Shown: positions 8,641 through 15,893 of the stretch, one piece after another
Layout of the letters: each line of letters starts with the position of its first letter
Position numbering within the stretch: position 1 is the first letter of the stretch
Origin: Exiguobacterium sp. s193
GTDB taxonomy: Bacteria; Bacillota; Bacilli; Exiguobacteriales; Exiguobacteriaceae
Direction: 5' to 3'
Assembly: GCF_018618755.1 (NCBI RefSeq)
Contig: NZ_JACSMR010000015.1
Location: 1 to 55,446, forward strand
DNA length: 55,446 bases
Program-made: the position numbers and the translations under genes
The notes under the pieces: model-generated
What the model was told of the DNA's origin: nothing
What the model saw: only the letters and a program-made list of their open reading frames with translations
The model's database searches: none

Positions 8641-9397
8641 GAATAGAATGCGACTTCAACGAGACGAATGGATTGATGTGTTCCGGGAACTGCTACCATG
8701 CGACGATTGGCAAGACCTCATCCGTCTTCAGGTGAGTCAGCATTTGTATCCGTTTGAAGTAAAGTTGCTGGAACGACCACTCAAGCAGAATCCGAACATC
8801 AGCGATTTTTCGGATTGGACGGTTCGATCCCATTTCATCATGACCAATGCCGCGCAACTTGAACAATTTCTCGAACATCTTGTCATCGAACAGCAGGAAA
8901 TGGCGACTGAAGTAGAAGTGACGCTCATCGTCCAAAAACAAGAACAAGGAATCGTCCGGGTCACGAACGATTGTGTCGCGATGTATGGAGTCGCATATGA
9001 GGAGCTTGATGAATCAGGTACAGAATATGAGAACTTTTTTGATGCAGTCTTACCGCATGCCACGTTTCCGGTCGAGGTCGTCTTTTGTGGTCGGGATGTT
9101 TTAGAAAACCATGATTCGATTCACGTGATGACGTTGCACGACTCCAATTGGCAAGCTGTTTTTGAAGAACATTTATTGCATTTGCTGAATCGAAAAGAAG
9201 TGACGACAGGGAAGTCTTCGCGTTCCTCGAAACAAACGCTCGAGGACTTCATGTCTGAATTCTCGTTATTGATGGCGTATAACTTCATCGTGACCCGCGA
9301 TGCAACGGATCGATTTGGCATGCTCGATCACTTTTGTACGAATGGAAAGATCGCACATTTTGGAAAAATAGACAATGTAGAGACATCTTTCAAGTAA
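8630..9397 (+). CDS. Unrecognised 255-residue island protein
   Basis: Two starts are possible: ATG 8630, overlapping the upstream gene by 11 bases, or ATG 8648; neither has a strong site, so coupling is likely. The protein is soluble, acidic in the middle (VAYEELDESGTEYENFFDAV) and has an alpha/beta pattern. It opens with RDEWIDVFRELLPCDDWQDLI and ends with a helical tail. No membrane segment or catalytic motif is visible, and I do not recognise the family. Its place between immunity-type genes suggests a related role. Confidence 0.6.
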   Translation: MENKNRMRLQRDEWIDVFRELLPCDDWQDLIRLQVSQHLYPFEVKLLERPLKQNPNISDFSDWTVRSHFIMTNAAQLEQFLEHLVIEQQEMATEVEVTLIVQKQEQGIVRVTNDCVAMYGVAYEELDESGTEYENFFDAVLPHATFPVEVVFCGRDVLENHDSIHVMTLHDSNWQAVFEEHLLHLLNRKEVTTGKSSRSSKQTLEDFMSEFSLLMAYNFIVTRDATDRFGMLDHFCTNGKIAHFGKIDNVETSFK

Positions 9398-9430
9398 CGA
9401 TAGAAGTATCAAACATAAGGAGGAAGCGTA

Positions 9431-9865
9431 ATGAGCTTAGCGTCATATATCTGTATGGAGAGACAAATTCCTGAAAAGTATCTCAATTTGGATGAAGAAG
9501 ATGAAACACTTCCCTTATATATAGGACCCAGTTTTGCGGATAAAGATTGTCTGTATGAAGTAAAAATGAGACATTTTCATAAATGGTATGTATATGAGAT
9601 TTCAAGTGATTGGGGAATCGAGATCGTCGAACCTTTTGATTCTAGCATTTCAAAGGAGTCAAAGGAAAAGCTACGTTATCTATTTACGTTCATGAATGAC
9701 TTCTTAGATGAGGGTGAATCGTTTGAACTGTATACATGTTGGATTGGGGATGAGTCCTATCCGCAAGAGAAAAGTATGACACTGTCTTTAGAACTTAATC
9801 AGTTAGAAGACATTGAGATTCCTGAAAGAACCCATATTTTGATCACGAAACAGAGTGAAAACTAA
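9431..9865 (+). CDS. Unrecognised 144-residue acidic protein, immunity-like
   Basis: AGGAGGAAGCGTA precedes the ATG. The protein opens MSLASYICMERQIPEKYLNL, carries LPLYIGPSFADKD and 'FHKWYVYEISSDWGIEI', and is strongly acidic. The size, charge and alternating strand/helix pattern resemble small cytoplasmic immunity proteins of Bacillales, but I cannot name the family. It is the last gene of a rightward run that ends at a two-way terminator. Confidence 0.6.
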   Translation: MSLASYICMERQIPEKYLNLDEEDETLPLYIGPSFADKDCLYEVKMRHFHKWYVYEISSDWGIEIVEPFDSSISKESKEKLRYLFTFMNDFLDEGESFELYTCWIGDESYPQEKSMTLSLELNQLEDIEIPERTHILITKQSEN

Positions 9866-9893
9866 AAACCGCTGATCACAGCGGCTTCGTTTT
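9863..9893. terminator. Bidirectional terminator between convergent genes
   Basis: CCGCTG-ATCA-CAGCGG hairpin with AAAAA on its left side and CTTCGTTTT on its right. It serves the rightward gene ending at 9865 and the leftward gene ending at 9901. Confidence 0.75.
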
Positions 9894-9900
9894 AGATGAT

Positions 9901-10404
9901 TCACTCTTGTGCATAGACGATGTCTGCGATGGCATGGACTTGCGCAAGTGTCATCTCAGAATAGAATTCGATTGATAAAGGGTGATCCGTTGGCTCGAGT
10001 TCAAAGAAGGGAAGTTGACCGGGTCCTTCGTCATGGACCATCACTTTCAAGTTGACGGTATCCGGGTAAGCCGGTAGATCGCTTGAGAACCAACCGAACA
10101 TCGGCTCTTCGATAAGAGGACGTTTCTTCTCGTTGAAGCGAGCGAAGTTGTCAGGGCTCAGGCTCACCCATGTGATCCACCAGAAGGATTCGTCTTGTCC
10201 AGCGATCGGGAGTTCAAGAATCCCCTTTACGAAGTAATGTGGACCATCCAGTTCTAGCACACACCACAAGTCGTGCATCTCACTTTTCGTCGCTTTTTCT
10301 TTCTCAGACATTTGTTCATAATACACCGGGCCGAGCGTTTCATACTCGGTCGGGAGTTCTTCGTGGCGTTCGCCACAGATGGCGCAAGGCATAAGTTGTT
10401 TCAT
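9901..10404 (-). CDS. DUF2199 protein with zinc-ribbon-like N-terminus
   Basis: On the minus strand, ATG 10404 has AGAGG eight bases upstream; an in-frame GTG at 10413 is less well placed. The 167 residues open with CAICGERHEELP, a CxxC...H pair typical of DUF2199, followed by DLWCVLELDGPHYFVKGILELPI and WWITWVSLSPDNFARF. DUF2199 proteins are cytoplasmic, of unknown function, and recur in toxin-immunity neighbourhoods. It is the only clear leftward gene in the first 12 kb. Confidence 0.8.
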   Translation of the reverse strand: MKQLMPCAICGERHEELPTEYETLGPVYYEQMSEKEKATKSEMHDLWCVLELDGPHYFVKGILELPIAGQDESFWWITWVSLSPDNFARFNEKKRPLIEEPMFGWFSSDLPAYPDTVNLKVMVHDEGPGQLPFFELEPTDHPLSIEFYSEMTLAQVHAIADIVYAQE

Positions 10405-10538
10405 CAAAATCACCTCTAACTGGAGTTATGTATGGTTTGCGGTCGAGTATCAGTAAAGACCATAACTATAGTCTAGCATCATTTTATTAACAATCCTGAA
10501 GACGACGGTGACAATCCAACGAAAGTGAGGGGATTAAT

Positions 10539-10998
10539 ATGCACATTTACATCGAAGAACAGCAGAATCATGCAAAGACGATTAAGGAATACCATCTTGT
10601 GATGAAGGGACAAGACCGAATCAAATCCATTTTTTCTTTTGAGTATTATAACGATGATTCCGATGAGGAAGAAATCATCTCGTACGAAATAATGTTAACC
10701 CAATTATTCAAGCGGTTGAATCGTTTTCCAATCTATCTCTCTTTTGGATTCCATGAACTGACTGATTTAGAAAAATAAGATTTGATGTCTACGGTTAAGC
10801 ACAAACAATTACCGTATACAGAGATTCTAATCACTAAGCGTGAGAGATATATGACCGTCGAAGTGAATCAACCGACTGACTTACTGCAAATACTAGCGAA
10901 GTCTATTTCATTGGCTAGTAACAACGGCTACTATTTGATTGCTTTCACCGATTTATTGGATTATGTAGTTGGATCAAACAGAGCACGTGGAGGGATTT
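10539..10998 (+). pseudogene. First copy of a tandem-duplicated island gene, broken by an in-frame stop
   Basis: The ATG at 10539 follows GTGAGGGGATTAAT. The frame reads MHIYIEEQQNHAKTIKEYHL to a TAA at 10776-10778, and the same frame continues with LPYTEILITKRERYMTVEVN and GYYLIAFTDLLDYVVGSN up to the start of the second copy. It aligns along its length with the gene at 11001: EEQQNHAKTIKE with EEHTNHAKVIKE, LFKRLNRFPIYLSFG with FLTRLNRFPLFVTFG, and YYLIAFTDLLDY with FFFLSFTNLLSF. So this is one gene interrupted by a stop at a five-A run. Family unknown. Confidence 0.65.
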
Positions 10999-11000
10999 CC

Positions 11001-11617
11001 ATGTTATACATCGATCTCGAAGAACATACGAATCATGCAAAAGTGATCAAAGAGCGTTATCTCGACATTGATCAACCAGGTGCTATTAAGTCGATTTATT
11101 CGATGGGCTGTATTCCGAATGACGAGAAAAGAGACTATCAACGTGATTCGAATGATGTATTGAAGCATTTTTTGACGCGTCTGAATCGCTTTCCGCTATT
11201 TGTTACGTTCGGCGGTGGTTTTACCAATGAAGAAGTGGAACCGTTTTTTCAGAAGGAAAATCTGTTATATACAAAGATTCAATCAGATAAGAGCAGTCCT
11301 TATTATAGCCTTCAAGTAAACGATGCGAGCGAACTTGAGCGTCTACTGGACGAAACGTATTGGTATGCGGCAGTAAACGATTTTTTTTCCTATCGTTTAC
11401 GAATCTCCTGTCGTTTGAGCAGAGAATGGTCAAAGGATGGTTTTTCAAAAAAGAACGTATCGTTCCCGTCATTCGTGCGACGAACGAGATGTCGTTCATC
11501 ACGATGGAGCATGATTTCATGGGCTATTATCTGTTTTCGAATGAAGCTTGTTTTAATACTGAAGACAAGATCAAAGCGTTTCTTCCGAAAGGAGACAGCA
11601 TCGGCTACTATGATTGA
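11001..11617 (+). pseudogene. Second copy of the duplicated island gene, frameshifted at a T8 run
   Basis: ATG 11001 has a strong GGAGGG upstream. The first frame reads MLYIDLEEHTNHAKVIKERYL through YWYAAVNDFF. At a run of eight T (about 11380-11388) the coding potential moves to the -1 frame, which continues SFTNLLSFEQRMVKGWFFKKER and ends ...GDSIGYYD at 11617. Alignment with the first copy shows that the -1 frame is the native one (AFTDLLDY opposite SFTNLLSF). Without the shift, the first frame runs on for hundreds of bases into the next gene as a false fusion. The T8 run could be a sequencing slip, a true mutation or a switch. Confidence 0.65.
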
Positions 11618-11648
11618 CATCCGGACGGGTGATATAAGGGAGGATATC

Positions 11649-12041
11649 ATGTTTGGAATTAGTACGAGTTTAAAAGAAATGCCAAAAGAAACAGAGATGC
11701 TCTGGTATCCGAGCAAAGTCCAACGCTTTTTAAGAGAAGACTTCGCAAGTACATCCAATCGTTGCGATCTCCTGATTAATCTCGATCCTTACGCCGATAA
11801 ATTGTTTGGAGCGAGAGAAGTGAACGAGTTGATCGGAATTTGCGAGCTGCTTATTCAACGCTATTGCACACCGAAGGAAGCATGGATGATGAATCAAGCG
11901 AATTATTATGCGAATGAGCCGTGGATGATGCATCCGTCAGACAATCGAATGATGGAACTACATCAATTTTTAGAATTGTTGAAGCGGATGTGCATCGCGT
12001 CCGTCTATCAGAATACGTTGGTTTGTTTTTGGGGCGACTAA
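11649..12041 (+). CDS. Unrecognised 130-residue island protein
   Basis: ATG 11649 is preceded by AAGGGAGG. In the longest open frame this gene is hidden as the C-terminal end of the frameshifted neighbour; the ribosome binding site shows that it is separate. The protein opens MFGISTSLKEMPKETEMLWY, then CDLLINLDPYADKLFGAREVNEL and a methionine- and tryptophan-rich helical stretch, and ends LVCFWGD. The pattern is soluble and compact. I recall similar Bacillales proteins of unknown function near immunity genes but cannot name the family. Confidence 0.6.
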   Translation: MFGISTSLKEMPKETEMLWYPSKVQRFLREDFASTSNRCDLLINLDPYADKLFGAREVNELIGICELLIQRYCTPKEAWMMNQANYYANEPWMMHPSDNRMMELHQFLELLKRMCIASVYQNTLVCFWGD

Positions 12042-12087
12042 ACGATTGAATATTAAAGAATATATGTATAAATTGGAGTTTTGAAAA

Positions 12088-12468
12088 GTGAGAAAAAAGC
12101 TGAAGATAACTGGAATTGTAGTGGGTGTAAGTCTATTTTTATCTGTCGTGTGGATGATCTATCGATTATTTTTCTTAGTTGATATCAATGTTGTTCCAAA
12201 AGAAGAGTATATCTCGAAAAGTACCTCGCCCGATCAGGCATATACGATTCGTTTTTACCGCGCAAATGGTGGTGCGACGGTGGATTTCGCGATGCTTGGC
12301 ATCATGGAGAACAAGGATGGAGAAAAGCGCAGAATGTACTGGGAGTATCCTTGTCGCGAAATAAAAGAAGTGAAGTGGACAAAGGATACGGTGACGATCA
12401 ATGGCACAAAAATTAAGATATGGAGTCAAGTCTATGACTTCAGAGAGGGGATATACGAAGCAGATTAA
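12088..12468 (+). CDS. DUF5412-like membrane-anchored protein
   Basis: GTG 12088 with GGAG nine bases upstream. The 126 residues begin with a basic stretch and one membrane segment (residues ~8-31). An extracytoplasmic domain follows with TSPDQAYTIRFYRANGGAT, then KRRMYWEYPCREIKEVKW and VTINGTKIKIW. This layout matches DUF5412, a small family of Bacillales proteins often found in toxin-immunity clusters. An immunity role at the cell surface is possible but not shown. Confidence 0.65.
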   Translation: MRKKLKITGIVVGVSLFLSVVWMIYRLFFLVDINVVPKEEYISKSTSPDQAYTIRFYRANGGATVDFAMLGIMENKDGEKRRMYWEYPCREIKEVKWTKDTVTINGTKIKIWSQVYDFREGIYEAD

Positions 12469-12526
12469 GAAGAACATAATGGGTATTCAGCAAATCTTGA
12501 CGAACAATCAAGTTACGTAGTTGTTA

Positions 12527-12573
12527 GAAACCAAGCATGGATGAAGCACAATGCTTACCAACTGCTTGGTTTC
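12527..12573. terminator. Hairpin downstream of the DUF5412 gene
   Basis: GAAACCAAGCA (12527-12537) pairs with TGCTTGGTTTC (12563-12573) across a 25-base loop. It may end transcription from the left and overlaps the end of the small minus-strand gene. There is no clean T run. Confidence 0.4.
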
Positions 12574-12773
12574 TTCAACAAATAACGAGGTGGCGGACCA
12601 AAAGATTGCTCTGCTTCGAAATACGCCAATTCGCCTGGAATACAGGAAATGATTGAGGCAAATCCGAAGCCGATGGCGTGCTCGAGTGCTTCACGGAGAG
12701 GTAACGTTTTCCCGCTGATCAGCTCGTTTTCTGATAGACAATAGCACGTATCTGATGCACCGTGCTGCTTCAT
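12555..12773 (-). CDS. Small 72-residue protein starting at a palindromic element
   Basis: On the minus strand the ATG at 12773 is preceded by GGTGGAGGTAGTTCA, so its ribosome binding site lies inside the 47-bp palindrome next door. The product opens MKQHGASDTCYCLSENELIS and ends with a compact hydrophobic-acidic stretch and FGPPPRYLLKKPSSW. The protein-like composition supports a real gene. The alternative is a chance frame beside a mobile-element end. No family recognised. Confidence 0.45.
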   Translation of the reverse strand: MKQHGASDTCYCLSENELISGKTLPLREALEHAIGFGFASIISCIPGELAYFEAEQSFGPPPRYLLKKPSSW

Positions 12774-12819
12774 TGAACTACCTCCACCTCTAAGCGAAGC
12801 GTAGGTGGAGGTAGTTCAA
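12773..12819. repeat. 47-bp perfect palindrome, solo end of the 28.1/36.3 kb repeats
   Basis: Arms TTGAACTACCTCCACCT and AGGTGGAGGTAGTTCAA (17 bases each, perfect) flank a 13-base centre. The left part matches the left edge of the large repeats at 28052 and 36327, which also begin TTGAAC-TACC. It looks like a solo or relic end of an IS200/IS605-like element. Confidence 0.7.
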
Positions 12820-12874
12820 GAAGGTATTGAAGAAACAATCAAAGGGTTGCTTAATGCTGTCAATGTAAGCAAAT
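12805..12874 (+). pseudogene. C-terminal remnant of a truncated gene
   Basis: The frame entering from the palindrome reads VEVVQEGIEETIKGLLNAVN and then VSK before a TGA at 12872-12874, followed at once by a good terminator. This looks like the last ~20 codons of a helical protein whose front was removed at the palindrome. Family unknown. Confidence 0.4.
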
Positions 12875-12876
12875 GA

Positions 12877-12908
12877 GACCACATCTGATTGGTGATGTGG
12901 TCCTTTTT
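12877..12908 (+). terminator. Terminator
   Basis: GACCACATC pairs with GATGTGGTC and is followed by CTTTTTG. It ended the gene now reduced to the remnant at 12805-12874. From here to 13110 I see only AT-rich intergenic DNA with a TATAAT at 13044 and no convincing -35. Confidence 0.8.
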
Positions 12909-13110
12909 GAGGAGTCAACTTACTATTAGCATAGCAATGGGGCTTCTTTTGTGACGGGAAGAATCATCCACTCCGAGTAGGTTTTTTTGGAACTTTTTTC
13001 ATAAATGAAACTTAATAAAGGGAAATATCGTATTTGTTAGTAGTATAATGTTTTTATAAAACACAACGAGCTACTAATAGAACACGATACATATCTTGGA
13101 GGTAACGCTT

Positions 13111-13368
13111 GTGATTTTACCATTCATCGGTCTTGTTGCCGGTCTCTTCTTATTGATAGTAGGAACGTACTTCATCCGGTCGAAGCATGCGAAGCAGACG
13201 CCTTTAGAGGGACATGGGAGTTACGTCGACAACATCGATTCATTCGTTCTTGGCATCCTACTCTCAATCGGAACGATCATTTTTTGTTCGTTGACCGTCA
13301 GACAGTACGGTTATATATGTATCGCAGGAGGATTGTTCGTACTGTACGGTGTCAATTCTGTCTGGTAA
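13111..13368 (+). CDS. Small three-helix membrane protein
   Basis: GGAGG (13098-13102) lies eight bases before GTG 13111, which I prefer to the TTG at 13096 that overlaps the site. The 85 residues open with a hydrophobic helix (ILPFIGLVAGLFLLIVGTYF), then a polar stretch (RSKHAKQTPLEGHGSYVDNI), then two further helices. I do not recognise it. It precedes the two membrane-bound WGR-like genes and may be part of the same transcription unit. Confidence 0.6.
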   Translation: MILPFIGLVAGLFLLIVGTYFIRSKHAKQTPLEGHGSYVDNIDSFVLGILLSIGTIIFCSLTVRQYGYICIAGGLFVLYGVNSVW

Positions 13369-13434
13369 ACGATTGAGATGAGGAATTGGCTCATCTTGGA
13401 AGTAGTACATAAAGCGGAGTAAAGGGAGAGCACG

Positions 13435-14049
13435 ATGATTCAATTGTTAAAACAAATCGACGATCAAGTGCACCACATCGTCTATCATCAGGAAGGACGA
13501 ACGTTGTTTTACCGGGAAGGGATTGCCCGTAAGGAGAAGCAAGAGGGAAGTGACGAACTAGTCCAGGTCAATGTTGAAACAGCGACCATGGTAGTCAAAT
13601 GTCGGCACGTAATAGCAGCATATCGGCAAAAGAAAGAATGGATTCGCCTAAAGAAAGCGGATGGCTACTTCAAGTCAGATTTCCCTTCGTCAAAAACGAT
13701 GGACAAATGGATTGAACGTCGCAGTAAAAAACGGAAAGTATTTGTCGCACTGTTCACGATGCTTTGTGGACTGTCATCACTGACGGGAGTGTTGCCCGTC
13801 CCAGGCTATATTCCGTTATTTTATCTCCCGTGGGTTTGGCCGATGGATGAAGGGAAATCGAGGAGTGCCCGTTTCTATCGCTGGTATGGAGCCATCATGC
13901 TGATTCCCTTGGGCGGAACGTCAAAAGACTACTTAAACCCGATTAATCTTTCGATCAGCGGTACGGTGTGCCTCGTCTCCGGTTTTCTCTTACTGTTGCA
14001 TGTAATCCAAACGCTAAAAGAAGAAGAGACGAAGGAAATTACTCTATGA
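13435..14049 (+). CDS. WGR-like module fused to a membrane domain
   Basis: A 204-residue protein with AAGGGAGAGCACG before the ATG. The N-terminal module (VHHIVYHQEGRTLFYREGIA ... LKKADGYFKSD) is followed by a basic linker (ERRSKKRKV). Hydrophobic segments then lie around residues 103-120, 120-140, 150-165 and 175-195, and the tail is acidic. It overlaps the next, paralogous gene by four bases (ATGA), so the two are translated together. Its architecture matches the protein at 5158. Confidence 0.7.
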   Translation: MIQLLKQIDDQVHHIVYHQEGRTLFYREGIARKEKQEGSDELVQVNVETATMVVKCRHVIAAYRQKKEWIRLKKADGYFKSDFPSSKTMDKWIERRSKKRKVFVALFTMLCGLSSLTGVLPVPGYIPLFYLPWVWPMDEGKSRSARFYRWYGAIMLIPLGGTSKDYLNPINLSISGTVCLVSGFLLLLHVIQTLKEEETKEITL

Positions 14050-14723
14050 GGGACAAGGAGAAACAATTGATTTATTTGAAACGAGAAAACGGTCGGCAGG
14101 TTGACCACTGGGTCTGTTACCGAATTGGTCGGACGCTGCACCAGGGTTTTATCCAGGAGGACGAAAGCGGTCAATCGAATGACGGCGAAATGACGAAGGA
14201 ACGGTATCCGCTGTACATCGGCATGCGAAAAAGAATGCGGCACTTGGCGGAAGAAAAGAAAGCACTTGGCTTTCGGTCGTTGATAGCGGAAGAGGAAGCA
14301 GCAATCGTCAACGGTGACGAAGAACTCGATTCAACCTTTCTTAAGCAGGCGATTCTTTATGCCTGGTTGATGCTTTTAATGGGCATTTTACTGTTCGTCA
14401 GTCCCTATACGATTCCGAACGTCGTGGCATTCAGCTTAAGTTTATATGTCTGGTGGGGGATTTATGGGAAAACCGGTATTCCGAAAATTGTGCGCAAGTA
14501 TTTCCACCTGACGCTTTTTATCCTGACACTGTTACAAGTTCTGTCAGTCTTCGGACTGGAAAATGTCCTGCAACCGGTTTATGCGACTAGCTGCATTCTG
14601 TCGTCAATTGTTCTTCTTTTACTAGTTGTAAAGCATTACTTGTACCCTTCAAAGAAAGCAAATGAAGGTGCACCGACGATTGAAACCAGTCCGTTGCAAG
14701 AGTATTCAGAAGAAGAGTGGTGA
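14046..14723 (+). CDS. WGR-like module fused to a four-helix membrane domain
   Basis: ATG 14046 overlaps the stop of the previous gene (ATGA); 225 residues. The module is HWVCYRIGRTLHQGFIQ ... LAEEKKALGFRSLIAEEE, with GF where the others have GY. Residues ~100-205 contain four hydrophobic segments and the tail is acidic (LQEYSEEEW). It is a diverged paralogue of its upstream partner and the pair probably works as a hetero-complex (inference). Confidence 0.7.
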   Translation: MRDKEKQLIYLKRENGRQVDHWVCYRIGRTLHQGFIQEDESGQSNDGEMTKERYPLYIGMRKRMRHLAEEKKALGFRSLIAEEEAAIVNGDEELDSTFLKQAILYAWLMLLMGILLFVSPYTIPNVVAFSLSLYVWWGIYGKTGIPKIVRKYFHLTLFILTLLQVLSVFGLENVLQPVYATSCILSSIVLLLLVVKHYLYPSKKANEGAPTIETSPLQEYSEEEW

Positions 14724-14764
14724 TTGCATTCAATTTTTACAATATCTAAAAAGGGGAAATCAGC

Positions 14765-15556
14765 TTGCCTAAAAAATCACTGCAGGACCATGCTTTTTAC
14801 GGAAACATCAAAAAGCTGAAAAAGTGTATCGACCGCGGGGACGATCTGGATACACTGGATGAAGAAGGAAATTCGGCATTGCACTGGGCAATCGAGGAAG
14901 GGTATGACGAAATCGTCACGCTGTTGCTTGACCACCGGGCAGACATCAACCGACGGAGCCGGGACGGGTTAATGCCATTGCACCTTGCTTTGTATGAAAA
15001 CCGGTCCGCTATCGCGATGCAACTAATTGACCGTGTTGCCGCTCTTGATTTTGACGGACACGGATTCACGGCGTTGCACTTCATCGCTGCGCGCTCCGGC
15101 AACAAACGAGTCTTGCGTCGCTTACTTGAAGATCAGGCACGTGTTGAATGGCAGACGGACGACGGAGCAGGACATACACCTCTGCATTATGCCGCGCAGG
15201 AAGGAAAAGCAAAGAAGATTGTCATGTTGGCAGCGGCGGGAGCTGATGTCAATCGCATCGAAATGAACGGATTTGCACCGTTGCACCTCGCAGCGGGAGA
15301 AGGGCATGTCAAAGCGGTGGAAGCATTACTGGCGGCAGGAGCAGACATCGAAATCGAAAATACGTTAGACGCTAACAATACAGCCCTGATGCTCGCCAGT
15401 CAGTATGGTCTGACGGACATCACGAAAGTGTTGCTGGCACACGGTGCAGAGCGGGATCATCAGGATGCAAAAGGGCGAACGGCGCTCGACTTTGCATTGA
15501 AACACCGGTATCCGGAAATCATTAAGCTGTTACAAACCATACATAGGGGGAATTGA
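14765..15556 (+). CDS. Ankyrin-repeat protein
   Basis: TTG 14765 follows AAAAGGGGAAATCAGC. The 263 residues consist almost wholly of ankyrin repeats, about seven, each with the TALH/TPLHYAAQEG helix start and a GADVN-type turn (LHWAIEEG, LHLALYEN, LHFIAARSG, LHYAAQEG, LHLAAGEG, LMLASQYG, LDFALKH). Ankyrin proteins are scaffold or binding proteins and are frequent immunity partners in Bacillales toxin loci. There is no signal peptide, so it is cytoplasmic. The next gene starts two bases after its stop. Confidence 0.85.
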   Translation: MPKKSLQDHAFYGNIKKLKKCIDRGDDLDTLDEEGNSALHWAIEEGYDEIVTLLLDHRADINRRSRDGLMPLHLALYENRSAIAMQLIDRVAALDFDGHGFTALHFIAARSGNKRVLRRLLEDQARVEWQTDDGAGHTPLHYAAQEGKAKKIVMLAAAGADVNRIEMNGFAPLHLAAGEGHVKAVEALLAAGADIEIENTLDANNTALMLASQYGLTDITKVLLAHGAERDHQDAKGRTALDFALKHRYPEIIKLLQTIHRGN

Positions 15557-15557
15557 G

Positions 15558-15788
15558 ATGAAAAAATGGATTGGTCTTATCATTATTGTACAAACGATCT
15601 TGTTTGGCATGCTGATTATTCAACTCGACAAAATGACAGACACGATTGCGGAAGTTGGGGCATATATCGCTACGAAAAACGGTAGTCTTGCTTGGGGAGG
15701 CGGCCTTCCGGTAATGGATTATGTCTTATTTGGCATCTTGATCATTGTCGGGATCTTTCTCCTCATCCCGGAAGATAAATTAAAGTGA
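15558..15788 (+). CDS. Small two-helix membrane protein
   Basis: ATG 15558 directly follows the ankyrin gene, with GGGGGAATTGAG as its site. The 76 residues have hydrophobic helices at about 4-22 and 52-70, separated by a polar segment with a glycine-rich turn (SLAWGGGLPVMDY). No family recognised. Coupling to the ankyrin gene suggests a shared function at the membrane. Confidence 0.65.
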   Translation: MKKWIGLIIIVQTILFGMLIIQLDKMTDTIAEVGAYIATKNGSLAWGGGLPVMDYVLFGILIIVGIFLLIPEDKLK

Positions 15789-15893
15789 AAACGGTTAAAA
15801 AAGTGTAGGTCGATTCAAATGTCTGGTGATAAAATAAAAGATGGGAGATTTATCCTGATATTTACTTAATTTTATTTAAAAGGGTGGGTTCAT

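Noticed and set aside
10782-12041. Single 419-residue protein
   Set aside because: It is a false fusion of a stop-broken copy, a frameshifted copy and the separate gene at 11649, shown by internal ribosome binding sites and by aligning the duplicated parts.
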